Positions 27,295 to 32,935 of a stretch of DNA of 32,935 bases are shown here, piece after piece. The stretch lies in assembly GCA_002763895.1 (NCBI GenBank), contig NSLH01000027.1:1-32935 (forward strand). The letters run 5' to 3'. This DNA is from [Chlorobium] sp. 445 (lineage in GTDB: Bacteria; Bacteroidota; Chlorobiia; Chlorobiales; Thermochlorobacteraceae). Each line of letters opens with the position of its first letter. Within the stretch, counting starts at the first letter, position 1. The notes beneath the pieces were generated by a model, which was not told the origin of the DNA, made no database searches, and was given only the letters and a program-made list of their open reading frames with translations. A program made the position numbers and the translations under genes.

Positions 27295-28236
27295 TTACAC
27301 ATCGTTTTCTTCGAAATCGTCAGAATCAGAAGAGAAGGGCGAATGCGGTGGAAGGAGTGGCTCACCGCGAAAGTCCAAAATCAGATTCAGGTAGCGCTCA
27401 ATAAGCGCCGTCTTTTGGTAGTGACCGAACTCACGGTAACTGTTGCGCAAGTTGTTGAGCGTCCGCTCCAAGATGTCTAAAGCTGACGCCTTCGCAAAAT
27501 ACTGGTCGACAGCACCATAGCCCTGATTTTGCAAAAACCGAATGCAATCCTGTTTGTCTAAAATTCGTCCTTGATTGAAAGGGTCAATAAAGCGTTCTTC
27601 ACCGCCCGGCGTTTCGTATTTGAGCAGGAAGTGCCCCGGCATATTGACGCCGTAGATGGGAAGATGGAAGCGTTCAGCTAAAATCAAATAAATCGTGCCA
27701 AGTGAGATAGGAATACCAAGTTTGCGATCGATCACACGGTTGAGATAACTATTGTCGGGCTCATAATATGCCGCAGAGTTGCCACGATAGCCTTGCTTTT
27801 CAAAGAGAATGACGCTCATCATGAAAATTTTATCAATCTCGCTCATGCTCGTGGTGAAGTATTCGAGTCGCAGAAGCGATTCAAGCTGCTGAAATTCTTT
27901 ATGGTATTTGTCCAGATCGACATCAGGATAGCCAATTTGCATAACCAGAAACGCGTAGGTTTCGAGCGTGGCATTGTCCATAAAGCCACGTAGAAATTGC
28001 GGTGAGAGTTTCTGAAACTGAATCTCATCGATAAGGTCTTCAATGCGGCTGGAGATACGACCGGACGTAGCGTTTTTCTTTTCAACCATCACGCGCAGAA
28101 TTTGTGAGGCTTCAGGATGGTCGGATTGCAAAGCGCTAAGCAGTTCAGTACGAACACTCTGGAAGACCGTCTCATCTTCATCATCCAGAAGCGAGAGTAC
28201 AGCGTTAAGTTTGGAATCGGAAATCTGGTGACTCAT
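27295..28236 (-). CDS. SirB1-family transglutaminase-like protein (Transglut_core2)
   Basis: From the ATG at 28236 (MSHQISDSKLNAVLSLL) it has 313 residues. An acidic helical N-terminus is followed by a Transglut_core2 segment: NSYLNRVIDRKLGIPISLGTIYLI, AERFHLPIYGVNMPGHFLLKY and ERFIDPFNQGRIL. The usual papain-fold Cys is not obvious, as in many SirB1 proteins, so activity is uncertain. The start at 28287 would add 17 residues of unlikely sequence. The function of the family in bacteria is not settled. Its stop lies only 4 bp from the convergent PASTA gene. Confidence 0.8.
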   Translation of the reverse strand: MSHQISDSKLNAVLSLLDDEDETVFQSVRTELLSALQSDHPEASQILRVMVEKKNATSGRISSRIEDLIDEIQFQKLSPQFLRGFMDNATLETYAFLVMQIGYPDVDLDKYHKEFQQLESLLRLEYFTTSMSEIDKIFMMSVILFEKQGYRGNSAAYYEPDNSYLNRVIDRKLGIPISLGTIYLILAERFHLPIYGVNMPGHFLLKYETPGGEERFIDPFNQGRILDKQDCIRFLQNQGYGAVDQYFAKASALDILERTLNNLRNSYREFGHYQKTALIERYLNLILDFRGEPLLPPHSPFSSDSDDFEENDV

Positions 28237-28308
28237 TGGTGCAAAGAGTTTAGCAATAGTAAATGCAACTAAATTTAGAGCCTGCAAGCCAATACGTCAA
28301 GACTACTT

Positions 28309-28325
28309 AGTGAGGAGCACTCACT
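28309..28325. promoter_or_regulatory. Inverted repeat in the divergent region before the PorV-like gene
   Basis: AGTGAG-GAGCA-CTCACT is a perfect 6-bp-arm inverted repeat with a 5-nt spacer, about 82 bp before the likely ATG at 28407. It is a candidate operator or hairpin; its function is unknown. Confidence 0.3.
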
Positions 28326-28406
28326 GTGTGAAGTGCATAGAGACGCATGCAAGGCTTGTTTGTGAGATTCAAAACATTCAATTTTAATTTAACTCTAGCT
28401 CTTGCC

Positions 28407-29474
28407 ATGAAAGTTTCTTTGCTGTTTGCGCCGTTGTTGCTTGGGCTCATGATAGCTGAAAGCCGGGCACAGATTGGCGGCGCCGCTGCGCCTTTTGCCC
28501 GAATGGGATTTTCAGCGCGTGGGGTTGCGCTCGGTAATGCAGGCGGCGCAGTTATCAGCGCAGGCGAACTGCAGCCCTATTACAATCCTGCGCTCATCAG
28601 TTTTGCAGATTATTATGATGCAACGCTCACCTATACCTTTCTCACACTTGATCGAAGTTTGAACTTTGCTTCATTCTTAGGCAAAGTTGGACCGACAGCA
28701 GGGCTTGGCGTTGCATGGATAAATGCTGGTGTCAGCAACATCGACGCGCGTAACCGTGATGGCGAACCCTTAGGCTCACTGAGCACCTCAGAAAATCTCT
28801 TTATGCTCTCTTTTGCAAACCGATTCACAGATGATTTTTCAGTGGGCTTAACGCTGCGCGGATACCTTGCCTCACTGGCTAGAGACCTGCGAAATTCTTT
28901 TACCGTAGGCTTCGATGTCGGCGCGCTATATCGCCTCACGCTCGATTCGCTCTCGACGCTGACGCTAGCACTGAGTGCTGCTGATATCTTATCGCAATAC
29001 CGTTGGGATACCACACCGATTTACGACCTGCAAGGCACAACCACCACCGACCCGATGCCGCTTGCCTTGCGCGCAAGCCTTGCCTGGCAGCGCAAAGGAC
29101 TCTTAGGGTGGCAGACCGTAGTACTCGCTGCTGAAGTGCAAGTCTTGACCGTGGCTTTGGAAGGGCGCCGCACCGTGTTCGTGACAGAAGGCAGCCTGGT
29201 GCGTCAAACACTCGAGAGTCAAACCCTGCGGCGCTCTGAAGTACATCTACGGCTTGGGGCGATGCTGCAACCTGTACGCGCCCTGAAATTTCGCATCGGT
29301 ATTGACCGCGTGGGACTGCAAGGCGTCACCCTACTTGAAATCGCTACACCAAGCATGGGATTTTCAGTAGAATATCCAATCGAGCGTGTCTTAGCAGCGC
29401 TCGATTATGCCTTTGTCTTAGAACCAAACGCGCCCATCGGCATGAACCTGATTTCTCTGAGCGTGAAATTTTAG
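28407..29474 (+). CDS. PorV/PorQ-family outer-membrane beta-barrel protein
   Basis: From the ATG at 28407 (MKVSLLFAPLLLGLM) it has a signal peptide cleaved near ESRAQ and a mature barrel of about 330 residues. The start of the mature part, PFARMGFSARGVALGNAGGAV, and LQPYYNPALISFAD match the PorV/PorQ family. These proteins assist T9SS cargo export or attachment in Bacteroidota and relatives. Repeated amphipathic strands and a C-terminal MNLISLSVKF with terminal Phe fit an outer-membrane protein. A start at 28347 adds a non-signal-like lead. Presence beside T9SS-tailed proteins supports a T9SS link, but the family also includes unrelated transporters. Confidence 0.8.
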   Translation: MKVSLLFAPLLLGLMIAESRAQIGGAAAPFARMGFSARGVALGNAGGAVISAGELQPYYNPALISFADYYDATLTYTFLTLDRSLNFASFLGKVGPTAGLGVAWINAGVSNIDARNRDGEPLGSLSTSENLFMLSFANRFTDDFSVGLTLRGYLASLARDLRNSFTVGFDVGALYRLTLDSLSTLTLALSAADILSQYRWDTTPIYDLQGTTTTDPMPLALRASLAWQRKGLLGWQTVVLAAEVQVLTVALEGRRTVFVTEGSLVRQTLESQTLRRSEVHLRLGAMLQPVRALKFRIGIDRVGLQGVTLLEIATPSMGFSVEYPIERVLAALDYAFVLEPNAPIGMNLISLSVKF

Positions 29475-29534
29475 AACCAAAGCACGGCGTTTATATCCAA
29501 GCAAACATTGCGCAAAACGTACGAATACGAACGC

Positions 29535-30162
29535 ATGACGCAACGCACAGCTATTTTGCTGCATGGTCTCTTTGATACAGGAAAAGTCTTTTTAGACTTA
29601 TCGGCACGATTGCACAAAAAGGGCTTTCGTACGCTGGCGCCAGACCTTGTACCAAATGATGGAAGTGTCTCGATTGCTACACTTGCAGCGCAACTAAAAG
29701 AAATTATTGAGCGCAAAGTTGAACCCTCAGAGTGGCTGGCTCTCATTGGCTTCAGCATGGGCGGTATTGTGGCGCGCTACTACTTACAAGAACTGAATGG
29801 CTATCAGCGCACACAGCGCCTCATTACGATTTCAAGTCCACACCATGGCTCGTGGCTGGCTTATGCCGCTGAAGGTGAAGGTATAAAAAGACTTGCGACC
29901 AAAGAGCCACTTGCTGCAAAGACTCAATGCCCGTGCCGACATGCTCAAGCCGCTCAAGCCGCTCTCGCTCTGGACCCCGCTGGATTTGATGATTGTGCCT
30001 GCACACAGCTCTGTGTGGCAACAGGCAACAAACATAGCCTTTAATGTCATAGCCCATCCTTTGATGCTGCATTCAGAAGCCGTGCACCGCACACTGGTGC
30101 ACGCACTGCTGGAATCAAAACCTGAAAAGCCGATCCATGAAAAAATTTCAACGCAAAATTAA
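29535..30162 (+). CDS. Alpha/beta-hydrolase (lipase/esterase), with a frameshift
   Basis: From the ATG at 29535 the protein opens TAILLHGLFDTG, with the nucleophile elbow GFSMGGIVAR and later ISSPHHGSW. In the literal frame, KRLATKEPLA follows and soon loses similarity, ending near 30044. Removing one A from the A5 run at 29885-29889 gives GIKDLRPKSHLLQRLN, a typical lipase sequence (L-R-P-x-S-x-x-L-x-x-L-N), and reads on to 30162. The restored protein has about 208 residues. The second half contains DLMIVPAHSSVW and AHPLMLHSEAVHRTLV, holding the likely catalytic His. It lies 60 bp after the PorV-like gene and overlaps the next gene by 26 bp, so the genes are probably an operon. No signal peptide is seen, so it may be cytosolic or exported by another route. 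Confidence 0.85.
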
Positions 30163-30958
30163 GGCTGCGCTTTGGGCACTTCTGCTGGCAAGCGGGAGCG
30201 CAGCATGCAGCGATAACAATACCATGACCGATGTGCAAGAAGAGCCCCCCACAGTGTCCTTTCTTGCCGTAACGCCCGCACAAGTGGATTTAGATACCGT
30301 GCGCTTCGAAGCCAACAATCAAGCCAGTGTGCGCTTCAGAGTGGAGGTAACAATTCAGTTCAAAAATACTGCAATTCGCAATGTGCGCGCTGCATTCGTA
30401 GCGCAGACCGACCCAGAACCGCTGGCAAGCGCTGAACTCTTACCTCGTGCGGGCAGCACAACAAGTGCGCAATATGCTGGCGACTTGAATGTGCGCCTCA
30501 CGCGCACCACAGTCGGACACTTTACAGTGGTCGTAACGCCCTTTGATGTCTTTGGACAAAGCGGCGGCGATGCGCGTCAAACTATCCGTATCACGGACTC
30601 GCGTGCCAGCGCCCCAACTTTGCTCAGCGTCGAATCGCCCGACACCGTGCGCATCCCTGAAAGCGGCACACGTCTGATTCAAATCACCGCACGCGCCACA
30701 CACCCAAATGGCGTAAACTTTATCCGAGAAGTCCGAGCTACACGCACCGATAACCGCGCCATTACCTTTCAATTGCTCGATGATGGCGAGCGTAACGGAC
30801 TCAGCGGCGACCAAACCGCAGGCGATGGCATCTTTACCGCAACACTGCAAGTGCCCTCAACCAACACACCAGCAACTCGCACCTTTGAGTATCAAGCTAT
30901 AGACCGCGCAGAACGGCTGAGTAATATCATCTCAAAAAGTATTATATTCACACGATAA
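30137..30958 (+). CDS. Lipoprotein with choice-of-anchor-X-like domain
   Basis: 273 residues with a signal peptide and lipobox SGSAAC (Cys about 24). Two beta-rich halves follow. The second ends with LLDDGERNGLSGDQTAGDGIFTATLQVPS, which resembles the choice-of-anchor X domain of secreted proteins (DDG-x2-NG-x-SGD-x2-AGDGIFT). The earlier part reads like immunoglobulin-type strands (VRFRVEVTIQF). Its function is unknown; surface adhesion is a guess. It overlaps the lipase gene by 26 bp when that gene is repaired. Confidence 0.75.
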   Translation: MKKFQRKIKAALWALLLASGSAACSDNNTMTDVQEEPPTVSFLAVTPAQVDLDTVRFEANNQASVRFRVEVTIQFKNTAIRNVRAAFVAQTDPEPLASAELLPRAGSTTSAQYAGDLNVRLTRTTVGHFTVVVTPFDVFGQSGGDARQTIRITDSRASAPTLLSVESPDTVRIPESGTRLIQITARATHPNGVNFIREVRATRTDNRAITFQLLDDGERNGLSGDQTAGDGIFTATLQVPSTNTPATRTFEYQAIDRAERLSNIISKSIIFTR

Positions 30959-31086
30959 TCCCTTTTTCACTCTCGATTATTAAAAATTCTGGTAAATGCA
31001 GGCGTTTTGCCAGAGAGCATGAGACCGGTGTGAGGGCTTTTTACAAAACTTGAAATAACAAACGATAAACTGAAATCAGAATCACT

Positions 31087-31677
31087 ATGATGATGAAACT
31101 TGGACTATCCAAACTCTTCATTCTGCTGCTGCTGTCGCTAGGTGTACTCAGTTGTGAATCTGTCCAGCAAGTCTATCTTATCGTCAATGAAGCAGGCACA
31201 ACACCAAGATTGCTCTACAAAGATGTGCAAACCAACATCGGTGTTGCCATCAGCGGTACCTACCGCTTGATTGGACCAAGTTTGCGCAACGACCGCGTCC
31301 GCCTTGAAGCTGTACAATCTCTCATACAAATCGAAATTGAAAATAAAGGCACAAAACCCATTGAATTTGACCCACGCAAACTGCAATTTATCTCTACTAA
31401 CTATCTCTATACAGAACTCAGCGAATTTCTCGAAAAAAATAAAATCAACGCAAAGATTAAACAGAGTCGCTGCGAAATTCAGCCTGGACAAGGTGAAAAA
31501 TGCTATGCCGCCTTCATTGCTGATTTTGGCGACTCTTCTGCCGTCGTTCCGTCAGATTATGTTCCACAAGCGCGATTGCCTAAAACCGAACAAGTGGTGC
31601 TCGTCTGGAACGATGCCATGAAGTATGGCGGGGAAAAACTCAATCTCCCTGTTGTGCGCTTTAAGCCACAAGAATAA
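31087..31677 (+). CDS. Probable lipoprotein, unknown function
   Basis: 196 residues with a signal peptide and a lipobox-like LSLGVLSCES (Cys about 23). The mature part has LIQIEIENKGTKPIEFDPRKLQFIS, a beta-sandwich-like segment, and a pair of cysteines (about 137 and 146: QSRCEIQPGQGEKCYAAF) that could form a disulfide. I do not recognise the family. Three ATGs in a row at the start (MMMK) leave the exact start open. It lies 128 bp after the lipoprotein at 30137 on the same strand. Confidence 0.7.
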   Translation: MMMKLGLSKLFILLLLSLGVLSCESVQQVYLIVNEAGTTPRLLYKDVQTNIGVAISGTYRLIGPSLRNDRVRLEAVQSLIQIEIENKGTKPIEFDPRKLQFISTNYLYTELSEFLEKNKINAKIKQSRCEIQPGQGEKCYAAFIADFGDSSAVVPSDYVPQARLPKTEQVVLVWNDAMKYGGEKLNLPVVRFKPQE

Positions 31678-32024
31678 CAATCAGTAGAGCTGCTGAAAAC
31701 AGCAGAGCGACCCCATAAACCAATCGTGAGGTTGTGATACATATCACACCGTGCTACGCGAATCTATCGTAGCTTGACCAAAATTTTAATACTGCCCCTG
31801 CAATGCCGTGCATGTCCAGGGAACTAAAGAGAACTTAAGAAACAGAGAACTTAAGAGCTTACTTGATGCTGTAAAGGTAAAGGCAAGACGCACCAAGCCC
31901 TGATTCACCCTATGCCCAAAACACTTCACTGTTGAAAAAACACGTGAGGCCAAGAAGAAGAACGTATTGACAATTATCATCTCAAAATCATCTCAAAGAA
32001 CGTAAAGCCACGCATGGAGGGAAA
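31678..32024. other. 347-bp leader region before the last gene
   Basis: No gene is seen. From left to right it holds a short hairpin CTGCTG-AAAA-CAGCAG at 31690-31705 without a T-run, a CRP/FNR-like palindrome at 31733-31748, a hairpin GCTACG...CGTAGC at 31753-31773, a 13-bp direct repeat AGAGAACTTAAGA at 31828 and 31844, a tandem 11-bp repeat ATCATCTCAAA at 31976 and 31987, and a -35-like TTGACA at 31967. A strong ribosome site GGAGGG is 3 bases before the next ATG. Confidence 0.6.
31733..31748. promoter_or_regulatory. CRP/FNR-type palindrome
   Basis: TGTGATACATATCACA matches the TGTGA-N6-TCACA consensus of CRP-type sites, with seven-base arms. It lies 277 bp before the last ATG and 56 bp after the previous stop. 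CRP/FNR-family regulators occur across Bacteroidota and Chlorobiota, but binding here is not shown. Confidence 0.5.
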
Positions 32025-32935
32025 ATGAAAAAGAACTTCGATCTCAAATTTTGCTTGACACTGCTTATGACCTTAAGCCTATATGTGCCACTCGTTGCAC
32101 AAACAACCTATACCAGTTTACAGAGTGGACTTTGGAATACATCAACTTGGTCTCCGTCAGGTGTGCCCGGTACAGTTGAAGGCGATGAGGTGATAATTGA
32201 CGCAGGGCATACAGTAGAATTAAACATCACTCCAGCGCAGACGCTTGCAAAAGTTACAGTCAAGAATGGAGGTACCCTGCGGTTTAATCCAACTGGCGGT
32301 CCAAAAACGCTCAAAACGCGAGATGTGGAGGTGGAAGCAGGCGGCAAAATAGAACTGATGCCCGCATCTTTCATAACTCATCAGTTGTGGATCACTCCGC
32401 TCTCGACTGATCCACCAAATCAACCGACAACATTCCAAAACAATGGATCGGTTGACTTCAATGAGACTCTGACGGACTGCGTCCTGAGATTTACACGTAA
32501 TACGAAGGGACCTCAAAGACTCATAGGGACTGGAGCGACCTTGTTCGATTTAGGACCTGTGGTGATGGAAAACCTTAACACAACCCCACCGACAACTGAT
32601 TTTCAGCCGTTTGCAGAACTTGATGCTACACAAGTTATCGGTGAAGCGGGTGGCAGCTCAATCTCAATGCAATCACTTCTGATTGAAAACAAAGTAGGGC
32701 AAGTGAGAGGAACACGAACCCCTTCTCTTTGGAATTCTAATCCTCCGTATCCTTTTTACCATTTTCATATCGATATCGTGAAGATAATCCTACGGTGGTC
32801 TTGGTCAATTTGACCATAGGGACTCTGATTGTTCAACAGGGAGTTATGATTCTCAACGGCAACAATGGTGCCTCACTAAGCCATACGATAAGCAGCATTC
32901 AGATGGGAAGCACAAATAGCATCGCACTCGAGTAC
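32025..32935 (+). CDS. Secreted cell-surface protein, T9SS-type, partial and frameshifted
   Basis: Signal peptide at about 1-26 (MKKNFDLKFCLTLLMTLSL...VAQ). The mature start has SGLWNTSTWSPSGVPGTVEGDEVIIDAGHTVELN, a pattern common at the start of T9SS-secreted adhesins (GxWxxxxTW...GVPGxxDxVxIxxGHTVxL). TLAKVTVKNGGTLRFN and the Asn/Gly/Thr-rich body suggest parallel beta structure. The literal frame stops at 32813 after YPFYHFHIDIV. Adding one T to the T5 run at 32753-32757 gives YPFLPFSYRYREDNPTVV, then LVNLTIGTLIVQQG, open to the right edge. The C-terminus, with any sorting domain, lies beyond the window. GGAGGG sits before the ATG. The indel is probably a sequencing error. Confidence 0.85.

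Noticed and set aside
31690-31773. Rho-independent terminators after the lipoprotein gene
   Set aside because: Two short hairpins exist but neither is followed by a clear T-run, so they are listed only as hairpins.
1-32935. CRISPR array, insertion sequence, prophage or integron
   Set aside because: No regularly spaced repeats, transposase, integrase or inverted terminal repeats were seen; the only tandem repeats are two short two-copy duplications.

Overview
The window looks like chromosomal sequence of a member of the Bacteroidota/Chlorobiota group, most likely Chlorobiota (green-sulfur-bacterium relatives, perhaps Chloroherpetonaceae-like). This is inferred from a type IX secretion (T9SS) sorting domain on a secreted amylase, a PorV/PorQ-like barrel protein, weak or absent Shine-Dalgarno sequences before most genes, and the mix of housekeeping genes. 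I see no phage, transposon, CRISPR array or rRNA. One tRNA-Arg (anticodon TCG) is present.

Layout. 1-800: edge of a frameshifted CZB-like gene, then an ArsR-family regulator with a palindrome at its start. 841-6235: a minus-strand run read radA, small ORF, pyrC, fur-type regulator, hemC, hemD. 6347-8742: a secreted small protein, then rlmD and a membrane-anchored coiled-coil protein on the plus strand. 8782-15547, minus strand: a giant secreted GH13 amylase (about 1,916 residues once a frameshift is repaired), methylmalonyl-CoA epimerase and a small membrane protein. 15732-19720, plus strand: an FtsX-type ABC permease with a histidine-rich insert, a DUF3299 protein, a small secreted protein and clpX. 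19776-23045, minus strand: rfbB, a TspO-like protein, ruvC and a phytase-like lipoprotein. 23251-24908: an acyl-CoA carboxylase carboxyltransferase (frameshifted), then tRNA-Arg and prfB on the minus strand. 26457-32935: a PASTA protein, a SirB1-type transglutaminase-like protein, and an envelope cluster (PorV-like protein, lipase, two lipoproteins, and a secreted T9SS-like protein cut by the window edge).

The most important technical result is that six genes are each broken by an apparent single-base indel: the CZB-like gene, radA, the amylase, the carboxyltransferase, the lipase and the last gene. Four of the six sit in A/T runs of five or six bases and one in a CC pair; the sixth is in a GC-rich stretch. 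In five cases, shifting by one base at that point continues a clear homologous or plausible reading frame; the sixth (CZB-like) is less certain. This looks like homopolymer sequencing error, though real mutation cannot be excluded from sequence alone. It matters most for the amylase, whose catalytic and sorting halves otherwise appear as two unrelated genes. By contrast, the break in prfB is the genuine, conserved programmed +1 frameshift of release factor 2.

Functional links: pyrC, fur and hemCD combine pyrimidine and tetrapyrrole synthesis with a metal- or peroxide-responsive regulator. The epimerase and the acyl-CoA carboxylase subunit are consistent with propionyl/methylmalonyl-CoA metabolism, although they lie 8 kb apart. 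The permease, DUF3299 and small secreted protein resemble metal-linked ABC clusters. They are the best candidate here for a poorly described system.
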